In this document: piece by piece, positions 13,501-26,800 of the stretch
How the letters are laid out: each line of letters opens with the position of its first letter
Numbering within the stretch: position 1 is the stretch's first letter
Assembly: GCA_000310025.1 (NCBI GenBank)
Contig: FN649729.1
Span: forward strand, 459,945-523,944
Source: Ectocarpus siliculosus
Taxonomy: Eukaryota; Sar; Phaeophyceae; Ectocarpales; Ectocarpaceae
DNA: 64,000 nucleotides
Direction: 5' to 3'
The notes under the pieces: generated by a model
Database searches by the model: none
Seen by the model: the letters and a program-made list of their open reading frames with translations, nothing else
What the model was told of the DNA's origin: nothing
Translations under genes and position numbers: made by a program

Positions 13501-16500
13501 CGCAACGGCAACAACAACAGCAACAGCGGCAGCAATCCTACATTGGCAACAACAATACCCCGAAACGGCGACGTGGCAAGAACATCCCCCAGCTCGCGTC
13601 TACTGGCGAGAACAAAATTTACACTTTTTCGGAGACAAAATACGAGGGCCTAAAGTGAGTTTGTGGCTCCGAGACTATTCGAACCCTGGATGTCTTTACA
13701 TTTCAAGATGGTCTATCTAGTGTAGGCTTGACCAAATAGACGGAACAACGCGTCCAATGCCCAAGTCCCTGTTTGCTAACGATATCGTGTTGTCGTTAGA
13801 ATACTCTTTGCTCTTTGTCTACCACAACCCAAGCGTTGACGCCGAGCAGACCTCGGCCCACGAACCTGTTGTTGCGTGTGTTGAATGTTGCCCCCAATTC
13901 CTATTGCGTACATATCAATTCCGTAGCCACGGGCTATGTCGGATGCGTCCGCCGGCAAGTACTCCCCCGCGTTGTTGTCCCCATCCGTGATCACCAGCAT
14001 GACCTTGATCAGTGCACAACAGTTCATGCATTGAAAGGCATGACGTCTGGTTGTTTTAGCCGTGTGATCGATCAACACACGGTGCGGGAAGGCAGAGCGA
14101 CAGCATCCAGGAAACAAACACAGAAGCTAGCACGCCCTACACAAGCGTCGTACAGAGAATTCACCGAAGCCGTCGGCAAGTTGGCCCCGCCGGGACATCG
14201 GGCCAATCATACCAATCGAGCGCAAAGTTTTCCAGTCGATGTTGAAATTCATCAACCAGCTATTGAGCAACCCTCTTTGTGTGTTAACGTTCTCCCTCAG
14301 CCAGTGTCGTGTAGCGCCAATAGAACGAATGTGATCTTTTCCCGGCTATTTGAAGGTCGTTTTATCGACATATAAGTACGGTGTGAGAGTAGCCGTGGTC
14401 CCTTATTATCTCTTCAAGCTTTACATGCACCCATGCATACGATGTGCATACCAAACATGATTACCCCCACTACACATGGTGACATCACGCGACGCGGCAC
14501 ATAGGGACACATAGGCGGCGACGCTTGAAGAATTCCGGACAAGTTGACCTTGGAGGCTAGGCTACAATCTGCACGTTGTACCTACGGGGAACAGGAGACG
14601 CGGAAAGCAGTTCCTATTTGAAAGTGTGCCCCACCTGTCTATCAGGAAGAGCAGCTCTGGTCTGGTCGTTCTTAACGGCTTGCGCCATGTCAGCTGTGTA
14701 CTTGATGGCGTCTCCCAGACACGTCTGGGAGTAAGATGGCCACTGTGGATCATGACTGTATCCGTTCATTGGCAGGGTGTAACAACAAGCACGGAACGCC
14801 GAAAAGGTAACCCTTTAAAACAATCGTAGTGTGTGTGTGTGGACGAAATCTTAGTGGAAACGTTAATCGAGCGCGTGGAAACTCAGAGACTTTTTCCGAA
14901 CCGGTCGCCGGGGGGGGAAAAAATCACCTAGGGCCAAGCCTCACGCACCCGTCAGACGGCACTTGGTTCTCGCCTCGCCTCATGACAAAAGCATGGGCGG
15001 CGGAAACAAGCGATGACAAAGCCCTTCGCACAAGCGAATACACATGTAACCTGATGCCGAAAAAAGCCTACCAGACAACAACGTTAAACAACGCGGACTA
15101 TTTTTGTGTCGAAATCACAAATGAGAGAAGCAATCTTGTGTGCCGAGGGGAGAGGGCAACGTGCTGTCAACATTGAAGACATACGGCTAAAAAACAAATA
15201 TCTCCGAACTGTGCACGGTAAGATGGACGAAGAGCTCAGACGATGACGCATGAACTTACGCTTGGGGTTCGTAGACCATGGCGTCCACAACTTCCAAGGC
15301 GTGCGGCAAGTCTGTCGAGATGTTGTATGAGTTAGGGTACGCAAATACTCCAGTCCTGGTATTCATGTCAGAAGAAACAGAGCAAATGCCGTTGACGCGA
15401 TTCTTTCATTTGGTCCCGTAAGGTATAGCAGGGTGCCAAGAGCAACATATGGGTGAGGGTCAATCTGTGCATGCTATTCCCCGAGTTTTGCGAGCGGCTG
15501 GAGAAGAGGCTTTCTCCAACCACAATGTACCTCCCATTATCCGACGGAAGCCACAAATGTATCTAAGAGTCTGTCTCTTGAGAACACGAAGCACCGTCAT
15601 TGGAACTCCGGTAATCGTTTTTTCCAAGCACGTTATGTACCACCAAGAAAAAAAGTGTCTGTTCCAATGTTTTTCGAAGTGATATCGGATGACTGATATT
15701 TTGTGTTGACCGGCGCGCTTCAATAATTTCGGCCAACTCCTTTTGAAGTGGTGTCGTTTTTTGTTTTACTCGCAACCAATTTTGGTCTCAAGTGGTAGCT
15801 TTTGTACCGAAAGCTTCGCTGATAGACGCTCAACACGATTGCCAAGTCTCCGAGTAACTCTCAAGAGGCTACCTGATACATGTCGGGGAGATACGTCACA
15901 AGCTTCCAGCTCACGCGCTGCGCAAGACTTTGCAACCCCATACACAACCCTCGCGTTGGTGCCGACTTGCTCAACAAAGCCCAATGCCAGAGTAGTGTTG
16001 GTCATGAGTACCTCCTCCATGGTGGGAAAATTGGAGGAGATCGACCGGCCCGGGTGGTCAGTGACGCCGGACGGTGCTTGACGTACCAACAAGTAGATTT
16101 GAATACATTCCAATTGTGGGACAGCACATAGGGCCATGGATGGCTTCGAACATTTAGGGCCACACCTTGACCCAACGTCATAAATCGGAATTTCCTCGAA
16201 TAAGCTTCGTGTCGACAAAGTGCGCTTACATTTTTGTTAATCGTCCAGTTGAACGTCCAAAAATGAACGGACCAGTGTCAGCAACTGCAGACCAGTTCCA
16301 AACAATGGCGATGGAACGCAACTCACGAGAGCACAGCTCATGGTCAAAGGAGGGCTTCGGAACACTCACTGTGGGATCCAGTTGTCCGCTGTTACGAATG
16401 GTACGAATTGTTGGCCGAAACACCTCCGCCCTGGAAAGTTTGCTCGGCATTCGCTTTGCGTGGGGTCCCCCGTTTTGTCCGTGGGATTCCAGCTGAACTC

Positions 16501-19398
16501 CGTTATTCCGAGCTGCCCACCGGACCCAAACAGAAAGGCCTTCTCGTACCCCAAATGGGAGGAAGCACCAAGGAGGAAAATACATCGCCATGGGTTTGAC
16601 GGAGGAGAAGGAGGAGGAGACAAACGAAATATTAAGGTGGCTGCATGAGATTTTGCGAATTGTCCGAGGGTATGGCGTACGAAACCAAAGGGGGTATGTC
16701 TGTACGCGGTCAGAGATCTACATTCTGTAGGCGTAGAAGACGGTTTTGGATGGGAGAAGCTACAACGAAGGGTGGTATTTGTCTTCGCTGGTAGTAGCAT
16801 GCTCGAAGGTCGGTGCACGCGCGGCTGAATCATGACCTATTTTGGCCATCGACGACCGCTGATCGAGCGACGTCGTTCCTCGAACTCGAAGTATTGTCGA
16901 GTTGGGAGCTTTGACGGAGACAGCAGCCAGCGATCGAAGCGCGCCCAGTATTACTCGCGTCCTACACATGGAACAGCAGGGGCTATTTGTCTAAGAGCGC
17001 TACCGCCATGAGTTACCCTGACGGACGTGTATTCAAACACCAAGAGTTGAGCTTACAACCAGGTGAGAGGGCTCCCGTCGTTCTTCGAAAACACAGTATG
17101 TTATTTCGTCTTTTTCTAGCGGAAAATACAGGTGAGAGCCTGCCTCCCAAACGTTGGTGCTGCTTCAGCCGGTGCTTGTGCGACTGGAACCCCCCCACAC
17201 TCCGTATCATTGGTCGGGTTCGAGGTGCTGTCATCATTACACAGCACTAGCGCAAGTCGCGCTCCCCAAGCAGTGTCAAGCAGCAAGTCCAAAGGATCGT
17301 ACCATGTTCCACACGATTAATTTCGAGTTCAGAGTCGTGGAGTATTACATCACCAATCAAAAACGGAGCTCGTGCGCGGGCACTATGGAATGGAGCACAG
17401 AGTCTTTCAGAAAATTCCGGCTTTGAAAACATGCCGTGCTGAGCAGTGTCGTCGTAGAAACCCACCACTAAACAAGTAGACTCTTACCGAAGAGTCGAGG
17501 TCCTCAATGAAGGTCCTGACGAAGTCGATGGCAACGTTGTAGTTGTCTTGACCAACGGACCCCGATTCGTCGAGAACGATGAACACATCCAGAACCTAGA
17601 CCGTGATGGCGGGACAGGATTGAAAACTGACCAAGGAAGATATGATGGACTGACGTACAGATACATGTTCTCGATACGATGCCATACACCCATCGACCAA
17701 AATACGTCGAATTTGTTGAACTAAAAGGAAGAGCACGACGTAGCGGCAAGGATGTTCGATATCCTGAAGTGCTTTGCGTGGGTTCTAGCTCGCTACCTCA
17801 AAAGCGGAGTTCATGGGTGACTGGATACTGAGTATTGATCTTCCTCCTGCAACTTGCACCACACTAGGACGGGGCCAGAGAAGCTTCGAAGGGCACGGTT
17901 GATCATACTTCAAAACAATACAGAGGCAGAATACCTCAACTCTTCAAAGTCCCGTGACGCGGGTCAAGCCATCCACCCGTGTAGCCTTGTTTCTTATCTC
18001 TTCATTTGTGGCGAGGAATGTCGTGCCGGGCACGCTATGTAAGTTCAAGCAAGCAAGCTTCACCGAGTCATGTGTTGTTGATGTTGTACGGAAGCGGATG
18101 TGCGGGGAAAAGGTCAGGACGGTACGCTGTGAAGCCAACAGCAACAATACCATCACATCGTGGGGCGAACTGGGCTCACCTCCGTCGCTATTGCTTCGGT
18201 GGTGCTTCCGGCTGTCTCCCAGGTAACTTTAACAGGGCATCCACTACCTTGGGTGTCGTCCGCCATATCCACCTGCTCAAAACAGGATATCGCGCAGTTC
18301 GATCTCGCTTTGCGTGTTCTGAATCCATCAACGGCTTCCCACCATCGGATCAATCAGTAATCTAGACCTCGTGGTCTCTGTTCACCAATTCAACATGGTA
18401 ATAAAACGGTATAAGTGGACACCAGTACATCGCGCAAAGAATTTCATAGAAGTACATTGTTTACCATCTACGAGGATGGGGAGCACGGGGAAAACACGGC
18501 ATGTTTGCGTTCACAATCAACAGCAGCGGTATTGGCACCTTCTAAATAGTCTGCTCCAGATGCAAGAGATATCAATCGTCTCATCGCGAAAGACAGGCCA
18601 GACTCAGGCTGATTCTCCATGTGAGGAAAGATTTCTCCGTAATCTGTAATGTGGTGAGACGCATGGTGTGTAACTACACTGGCTCCTTTGGTGCACAAGC
18701 TGAGGTTGAATCACCACGCTTGATATGGGTACTGTAGATATGTTGTGCGGGCCAGCACTCTGCTTGATAGCATTTTGACCGGCGTTTTGTAGATGCCGTC
18801 AAACAAAATATATACTGTAGAATAGACCATGAAATTTCTACAGTGCGCACCACGGTCAATATGAACATAGACTACAATAGTAGTGTGAGTCAAATCTTTG
18901 TATCTTTGTAGACAACATACGTCGCTGAACGCCGCCGTCCAAAAAAAGCTATCGCACTACAAAATTACTCATGCAAGTGGCAAGCGGACATACTCCACGT
19001 TCACACGCGCATGCGTGTTACATTAAGTTACGCATGCGCCAGTTGATGGAGGTTGAGTCATGTGATATACTCGATGGGTGTTTGAAAGTTTTTTGCCATA
19101 CGTGCGTGATTCGGAATCCTTTACGCGATTAGTCCACGGCGTGCCGGGGTTAGACGCCTGTAGACTTCGGTAAATATCGCTGTAGACACACCGTCTGTGT
19201 AGATTTCCGCAACGTGCATACGAGCACTCCACAACTCTTACGCCCGTTCGGTAATCATGTTATCCTTGAAACCACGAGACTCACCTGAGAATGGGAAACA
19301 GAAGCAACCACAGTTGAACATGATGATTCCGATGATGTAACCACGGCGCTCGAGATCAAGAGAAGGCAGGACGTTGCCACAGAGGCGAGACGTCGCAT
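1..19398 (-). CDS. Secreted vWA protein with long array of DUF11/DUF7507-like adhesin repeats (3' end outside window)
   Basis: I see a multi-exon gene read leftwards. Exon 1 (19398-19285) starts with MRRLASVATSCLLLISSAVV, a clear signal peptide, and ends at GTGAGT. Exon 2 is 18272-18180. Exon 3 (17595-17488) carries VLDVFIVLDESGSVGQ, the vWA MIDAS DxSxS motif. Further vWA pieces are near 15311-15260 (LPHALEVVDAMVYEPQ), up to 14635 (TCLGDAIKYTADMAQAV), 14000-13890 (VMLVITDGDNNAG, IDMYAIGIGG) and 13330-13120. From 12.8 kb down to position 1, more than twenty exons encode repeats of the type 'tNtGt.tL..v.v.d' followed by 'C.atYtvTqaDvdaGsvsNtA', for example near 10670-10440, 7240-6940, 5960-5830, 3920-3740, 2620-2430 and 1930-1830. 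These modules are known from bacterial surface proteins. An extracellular adhesive or wall-associated role is inference. Some vWA exon junctions do not join in phase by eye, so the full exon chain is unresolved. Confidence 0.82.
1161..1214. repeat. 27-bp perfect tandem duplication
   Basis: The unit starting TCGTTGTCTGCAGCCTACAC occurs at 1161-1187 and again, identically, at 1188-1214. The matching place in the other segmental copy (9383-9409) has one unit differing at four positions. The length is a multiple of three, so it would keep frame if coding, but I could not settle whether it lies within an exon. Confidence 0.95.
8235..9730. repeat. Segmental duplication inside the adhesin-repeat gene, copy 2
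   Basis: Second copy of the block at 1-1530, in direct orientation. Exons and introns are both conserved, so the duplication is recent and was made at DNA level. Compared with copy 1 it lacks a short insertion (copy 1 positions about 36-47) and has a single version of the 27-bp unit that is doubled at 1161-1214. Confidence 0.93.
17488..17595 (-). other. vWA MIDAS exon
   Basis: This 36-codon exon sits between a CTAG acceptor and a GTAAGA donor. It encodes the first beta strand and metal-binding loop of a vWA domain, with D-E-S-G-S matching the MIDAS DxSxS consensus and a following helix (VAIDFVRTFIEDL). An intact MIDAS implies divalent-metal-dependent ligand binding. Confidence 0.88.
19285..19398 (-). 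other. First exon with signal peptide of the vWA/adhesin-repeat gene
   Basis: The 38 codons run from ATG at 19398 to a GTGAGT donor. The product has two arginines after Met, a hydrophobic core (SCLLLISSAVV) and a small-residue stretch suited to signal-peptidase cleavage. The exon ends in phase 0, as does exon 2 (18272-18180), which in turn joins in phase 0 to the MIDAS exon at 17595. This decides the start of the gene and makes the product secreted. Confidence 0.7.
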
Positions 19399-20889
19399 CT
19401 CTGTCTCGGCCAGGTCACCGGCCGCGAGAGTTCCCGAAGTTTTTGAACAACGCTTTCTCTCTGGGCCAGATGTGGTCACGGACCAAAGGAGGCTCTACTA
19501 GATCTACTCTGCGAGGAGTGGCGTCGCAACAAGTGGCGAGAACATGATCACGATACATCACGCACGACGAACAGGCACACGCACGTAATATGTTGCGGTT
19601 CATGCGAACCATATCTTGCGGCGGAATTGCAAGATCATGCGGCAGTGCGGCAAGTTTTGAAAAAAAAAAACAAAAGGATTGAACTTGGACACGAGAGCAT
19701 TCAGAGCGAGAGAGATTGCCTACACCCGTTGTTATCAGCCATCTACATTCTACGCACGGAATTACGTCGCTGCCGTGCTTTTAGCTTTCATTTGTGGTGT
19801 GTGTTGCGCAGCAAGTGAGAGCGGCCGAAATGTCGCGCGTTCTTGGCACGACACGTATCTATCGAACAGACTTGTACATAGCATACATGCTTCAGGATGT
19901 GCCCATCGTGGCGGGCCTTCGTGTGTCATATACTGGCTTTGGTATTGCGGCTCTCGCACCCATGATTTCGAACCAAGAAGATGTCAGTACTCGCTTACAT
20001 AGTATCGCATAGACTGTAGAATACGAAGTAGTAGCATTGCGGTTTACGCACCCGTACAAGTACATGTAGTCCAGCCCCCAAGTCCGTAGTCTAAGGCTAT
20101 TCATGTAGTTCGATTGTAAAAGAAATGTTGGTGAATCAGTTTGCCTTGAATAATATGCGTACTGTAGACCTACACATAATCGTCCGGCAGTGATATTATC
20201 CACTAACCGTAACTCACCGCTTACACCACCCCATCATGCCCTCCCTACTGTCGTAGCTGAAAGCTCCGATCCGCGGCGCACGCCTTTACCTCGTCACGTT
20301 AAAGAATGCCTGGTTCAGCATCCCAAGGGAGATCATTGCCCTGGGCCACAGTCGATCCAAGGAGGCCCATTCACGCACTACGACCATGCTGATGCACTAC
20401 AACGATACCCAATCGCCCCTCGCCCAGGTCCTTGTAAGGCTACTCATGTCGAAGTCAGTCTCACCACACATTAAGCCGACACCAACCAACACGGCTGTGG
20501 AGAACGCGCCACCATACCGGAGGGAAGAATCGTATTGGTCTACAGAATCGAGGATCCCCTGAATGGGATATGTCTCTTATGGGCAGCCACCGACGATACT
20601 TGCTGTGTCCAAAGCCTCCCAATTCGTTGACGGTTCAGGTCGTTCGGGGCATGGTCTGCCGCATGGCCACACGGGTTCATCAACAACGAAAAGTGTAACG
20701 CCACCCATGCCACGAACGAGAATTTCTCACATGATGGCACCTCGGAAAATACAAGCACAGAAGTATAAATATCAAACAACATCGCTTATATTACAGTACA
20801 AGGAGTACGACGCCTTCATTCCAAAAACGTCGCCACAACCTTGAACGAAGAGCTGCTTAACTGCTAACATGCGGTTCTGCTCAGCCTTT
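19399..20889. other. Intergenic region, no gene seen
   Basis: This lies between the start of the vWA gene and the 3' end of the photolyase, both on the minus strand. It must hold the vWA gene promoter and the photolyase 3' UTR. It contains a poly-A run near 19660. No open frame here resembles a known protein. Confidence 0.6.
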
Positions 20890-23800
20890 CTACCCCTTCC
20901 GCCCACTGACTGCCTTTCCCTTCTTTGCGGCGCTGCTCCTACCCTTCGCGGCAGAGGGTTTTCTTTTCGCTGGTGCCACGGTGCCTCCCGCGGCTACGGC
21001 AGCCTCGCCCGCCCCGGCATATTTCGACACGAACTCCTGAATGAGGACACGCGCCAACCAGACGGCAATAGGTCAGGAGACGAAAGAGGAAGTAAACTGA
21101 CCCTAGGTGTCCAGTTCTTTTAAGTGCAGTGTAGAGGAACTCACGGGTAGGTAGGACATCCCCCAACTCTCTGACTCGTCATACAGGAAGGAGCGAAAAA
21201 ACTGTGGGCCACGCCGAATTACTTGAGGTTTCAAAGGCCACTGTTGCACCACCGCTTCAGTTTAACTCGCCGGCTTTGGATACTACGCAACATGGAGAAA
21301 CCTCCAAATACTTTGAGAAAGCATTTTACAGACCCGTTCAACCCTGCGGCAAGACATGAGCAGTTGAACAAAGTGTATGCCACGACGGTCGAGGCATTTC
21401 CTTACTGTCTATTTACGAAGTTTCTTGGGGCGTCTGAGACGACGGAGAGCCGATTCTTGCCTGTGTGAAATCACAGATAACTTCGGTGTTTGGTGACGGG
21501 TCAACAACAAACAAAGTGATCGAAAAAGAATGATACCTGCACGTCGAACTTCCTCTTGCAGCCGGCGTAGTTCATATATCGAATCTTGCCGAACACCTCC
21601 CGCTCTTTCCATCCCATGTCGTGAATACCCATCACCGACCACGCGCACCCGGTGAAACCGTTGGGGTCCCTGCCGTCTAGCTCATACTTGTCATTGAAAA
21701 ATAAGCACCTGGTACATGGGGGAGGGGGTTGAGGAAGCGGCAGGAAGACGCCAAACCCGGATGGGTGCAGGGCACGAAAATACTGAAACAGACAACACAA
21801 AACTTATACAAACATACTGGAGTTCGTGTGTGTGTTCATCCCATCTATTCTAGCGCCTGCACACCTTTCCGTGTATATGTTTCGCGCATTTGCCTAGGTC
21901 ACACGTTAAGAAGGTCACACAGGAATGTGGGAAAACAATAACCTTCCCCCATGACAGAAATAACAAAAAAAACAAAGGGTGACACGGACTCCTGCTGTGA
22001 TGACGGTATGTCTACGGACGCATCAGCGGAAACAATGGGCTGCCTCATCTCTTGACCACTGCTGAGTGCTCGACGATTTCAACCGTAAATATTCAAACCG
22101 TGGTGAGACCAACTACTGGTTTGGCATGTCGAAGCCCCCCAAAAGACAACTAGGTGTACATGAGCACACTGCAGCCAGTATCGGGCCCATGACACATCAA
22201 AGCACACCCCGTCCAAGCCAGCTGGGGTTCGCAGGAGTCCCCCTTCACAAAGTGGCCAAACCATGAGAACTGTGCAAACCGAATACCCCCCGCCCGAAGT
22301 AGACGTCAGCGGTGCAAATCGGGACTGGAAACGTAACGATCTCGATGGCAGCCCGAAGGAGTTCGGACCACTTCAGTTGCAAACGGGATGGGTATGTGCG
22401 TACCGGGCATAAATAGGAGTATCTGGAGGCACCAAAGTAACGACCGTTTCGCTCAGTCTTACCTCTCGAGCGCGTCGTGGGGGGACGGAGACCATTCTAG
22501 GATTTTCTTGGCCCAGTACATCCGGAGGAAGTTGTGCATCTTGCCATCCCTCACCTGAGTACGATGGAGCCAGGAAGGAAGGGGGGAGGTAGCGTCAGTG
22601 AGCACCACGATTCTTGTAGGGGGACGCGCCCCGAACATTGTGATTGGTGTACACACCAGCCTCTGTGAAATCCATGGTGAATTTACAATTTACGACTGAC
22701 CCCGCGATGAGAGAGAAACGACCAAAGCACCTCGTAGAAGGTGGCGATACTAGAGCCGGGGTGGCGCATACGTTCCCAACACGCCTCGTTCAACGCCGGC
22801 CGCTATGCACAAGCATGGGGCGTCGAGACCACCGCCAAATCCTCCCAACATACGACCGACATACCACAAACATGTTTTTCCAGCTGGAGCACCAGACAGC
22901 AGCAATCTGTACCAGAGGCAAATGGTTACACGAGCAAACTCACCAGCACAACCAAATGATCCATAGACAAATACGACAATACGTCAAGGTCGTAGATTGC
23001 ACCGCCCCAGAAAACACCGGCCCGAATTCAAATTTGACACCAATGAAGAATCAACAGTCTTTACATGACCATACCAACTGGAGTTGCGCGGCGTTCCAGA
23101 GGTCCTCATGGGTCTTTGCCTCCTCTAGCTCTTGTACGGAGTATGTCCATTCCCGCTGATCGTTCGCGTGGGCTTCGAGCGACTCACGTGCCCAGCCCGC
23201 CGCCCCGGAGAGGTTGTCGTAGTTGTCTGCCAACAACGCGGAGAATCACACCGATCCAGCACCAGGACAAGTTAGAGCTAGAGAGCGTAGGGTATTTGCT
23301 ACAAAGTGAATTTGGTTTGCACCGTGGACTTTGTACTCAACTGAGAAGTGTGCCAATGGCACACAGATAAACTGTGCTTGCTTCTCGAGAAGTGTCACTT
23401 GCCGTTAGCGTCCAATTTTCGTCGTGTGGGCGGCCCTTACGTATTGGACAGGAGAAAGCTGCCTCAAACACACGTCTCCGGCAAAGAAAACAAGGCAGAG
23501 TGCTCTCACACAAAAGGATGAACACTTGACGGTAGATCATTATGAAAAATTCAAAGGCCTTGGTATGATCACAGCAGCTCCGCCACCTATTTTTCCTTTG
23601 CCATAGACCAGCGTGCGTTGCAGCCCACCAAACACCTCCTAGTGAATGACTTCGATGCGCTCTTCAAGGTGGCACTGATGGAAGTATGGCAAACATGGAT
23701 ACCAAGGCAAGGCGAAGGGTGTCAACAGTCCGTTCGTAGAAGGAAGACAGTTGCAGATCTCCTTCCGGCTGCCGATGCTTGTTCCGCGAAGGCCAAACAC

Positions 23801-26800
23801 GGTACACCCAACAGCGTCCACAAACACAACGGTTTCTACTGCGCGACGATGAAGTGGTGATACAAAAAACAACGAAAGGAGGCCTCATCTGAGCAAGTCC
23901 TCACACGAAAGAACAATGCGTCATGACCGGCACCTTAGGGCAATGTCGGCGAAATCAGGCAGAGAACACTCAGAAAGATCCTTGAGCTTACCGTTGTAGA
24001 AGCAGAAATTGTCGGAGAGCTCTCGTCGGACGACCCCTTGCTCCACGAAGGCCTTCACTCCGTCGGGGTGCCGCCTGGAAGCCTTAACTCGCATCACTGC
24101 CGCCTGCGCGCTCATCTGCCCGAGGTTGAAGTACGGCGACATGTGCGAGCACACGTCCTCGTTGGGGTTGTTGGAGAGGTCCGCAAAGCCCTTCATTCGG
24201 GTTTCGATGAAGGATTGGAGGTTGTCGCTCGCGCCCTTCGCCCCCGGCTTCAGCCATGATATCTCTGCCGCGCCACACCCATATCGAGAGAAGGAAATAT
24301 AGCGTCACCTCATATCATGAGATGACATTCGGGTTGTTTTCGCCATCCCCCACATTACGTCGCATAGTTCCCACCCGTGCGGTATTGCGTTGCTCAACTG
24401 AAGCGCTCCGGTCGGGGGTCACACGGCGGTGTTCCCTCTATGCAGCACGTCTTCATTGTCAACGCAAGGACGGTGGAGCGCTTGCGGAGTTCCTCTCTCA
24501 ATGTCCCATCAGACCAGTTGATGTGATGTCATAGATACCAAATTCTTGGTAGTATAAATTGCCCGCGAGTGTTCCAGGGCGAAATGAGAATTTCTTAGGC
24601 ATGAGGCAGACACTCTGCAGAGTCATGTCGCTCGATGCCAGGAAAAAATAAAGCAAGCCCCTGTAGATGGGCCGTCAGGCTCCGTTTTTGGGACAGATGT
24701 ATGTCTCGTCTATGCCTCGTCTGAGCCCGTGTCACGCCACGTCATGCTGTAGAGGCGTCAAGCCCCATGATTGATAGAGTCAATCAGTCGGTGGCAGCAT
24801 ACCACCTTGGTCCACCACGCTAACCCCGGTCTCACGATCCGTCGTCTTCGAGATCGCCTCCCACTCCCAATAGAGGGAGCCGGCGTGGAACCGCACGGCT
24901 CCCGTCAGGCGGTCCGTGGCCACCGGATCGACTATAACAAATCGACATGGCGAGAGGCGCTCATGATATGGGAGAGAAGGGAGGGGGAATGGCGCTGCAC
25001 TCACCGAGTACCGAGCGCGGAATCGAACGCAGATACGACGGCGGCGCCGTTGAAGAATGAGCGGAATTTTACAGAAACCTCACTATAATAGTATCCTGTT
25101 TTCCGGGGTAGCCCGCCTTGTTTGGACGGTGATAGACAGCATCTCGCTGCTCATTGGCACGATCTGCGACAATTTCGGCTTTTGTCGACTCTTCCAAATG
25201 GACTACTATAATAAGAACACACACGCAAGGTCTCATACCGGGGACGGATCGGTCGAGGTCGAGGGACGTCTGAGCCGCTTTCCAGTCCGTCGCCGCAGGA
25301 AGCTTGGTGCCTTGTGGGTTCGGGCTCAGCTCTGGAATAGCTCCCAGAAAGTCTGGGCGCGCGTGGATCTTGGGACGGATCGTACGGGCCATTGTCTCCT
25401 GGTGAACGTGGAAGTTAACAAAGGATAAGTGGGGGGGGCGGGGGGGCGTGTCGGTGTGTGGTTCCACGGGTGTTTATACAAGGCGCAATGAGTGCTGAAG
25501 AGGGTTTAAAGACGCTGGAGTAAGTTGAGCGCTGAGGGTTCCGCCACCAGGCGCAAGATGTCGACTCGGACACTCTTCGGGAGAATAGCTCATATTGTCA
25601 TCAAAACACAAACGCCGATGCAATCGCGGCCGACATTGTAGCCGCCATACTCAAAGTGTCACCATCAACGCTTCGGCGGCACCAAATAACCACCTGACCT
25701 CGCCGCATCTTCGGAATTGTGAAAACATTCCTGTTCAAGTCCGAAACTTCTAGACAAACGTCGTGCGCGGCTGAAGTGGCAACTGGCAGTGGAGGAGGCA
25801 TCACCCACACCTGTTTGTCGGAGGTCGCCCATACCGGCACCACGTTGTGAGCGTCCACCTTTATCAAACCAACGACAGGCACGAGAACGAACACCGAGAG
25901 GATTTCAGCTAGAAAGACGACGGCGCGCAGACAAGAGTGATGGGTGGAGTGCACCCTCACAAAAGCAAAATTGTTGTCATGCACACATATTTATCCCGCC
26001 CATGCAAAATCCAACGAAACTAAATTGGAACCGGCCACACCGAACTTACTTCCCGCACGGAGTTGATGGTGAGAACTTGCTTGAAACTCGGACTCATATT
26101 TGCGAGACTCACATTCATCATCGCGGAGTAGCCATCTCGGATCTAAGGGTAAACATGGTGAGATTGTAGTACGAGGGGGGCTCGGCAATCGGCAATTAAA
26201 ATCGGCTAGGCAGGCTGGATGCAACCTGTAACTCCCACGGGAAAAACCCGTTCACACCAACGTGCCTGCAAGCCTCGGCGAAGTACAGCCCAGAGCGAGG
26301 ATCTAACGTTCGGCAGGGGGGATTCTCGGAGTACACCTAACCTTGCCCGTAAAAACAACTAAAATGACGATGGGATGGAAAATAGCGTCGGTAATTGCCT
26401 GGAAGAGAGGAGTGCCGTCCCCAGACTTGTTCAGCTCTTCCGCGACCTCGCGCGCACGGCGTGTGGGGTCCCGTAAGGGACACATGTCCGTCACAATGGC
26501 CAACGCCCCAAGCTCCTTCGCAAAAGCGGGCACGACGTCTGATCCGTGTTTCGCAGAGCGCGCGCGTTGTGGCGGGGACGATTCTCAGTGAAAAGCAGGT
26601 AAGCTTGGATAGCGAAAGAAACGTAATTCGTTTTCGGATCAATCGTGAATTGTTGTCCCACAAAGCCGATATGCCGGTACGTATACATACCATAGGTCTG
26701 GGGTAACAGCCTATTGCCCTTTTCTCCATGACTTCCCCCACTTGACACAAGTAGAGCCATTCGCCCGTCAAACACACTTGAGCAGCAGAGTGCGCGGTTT

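Noticed and set aside
24780-25004. Minus-strand frame as an extra photolyase exon
   Set aside because: The exon ending at 25239 joins directly in phase to 24264 ([10 protein letters not shown]), matching the family, so no exon fits between.
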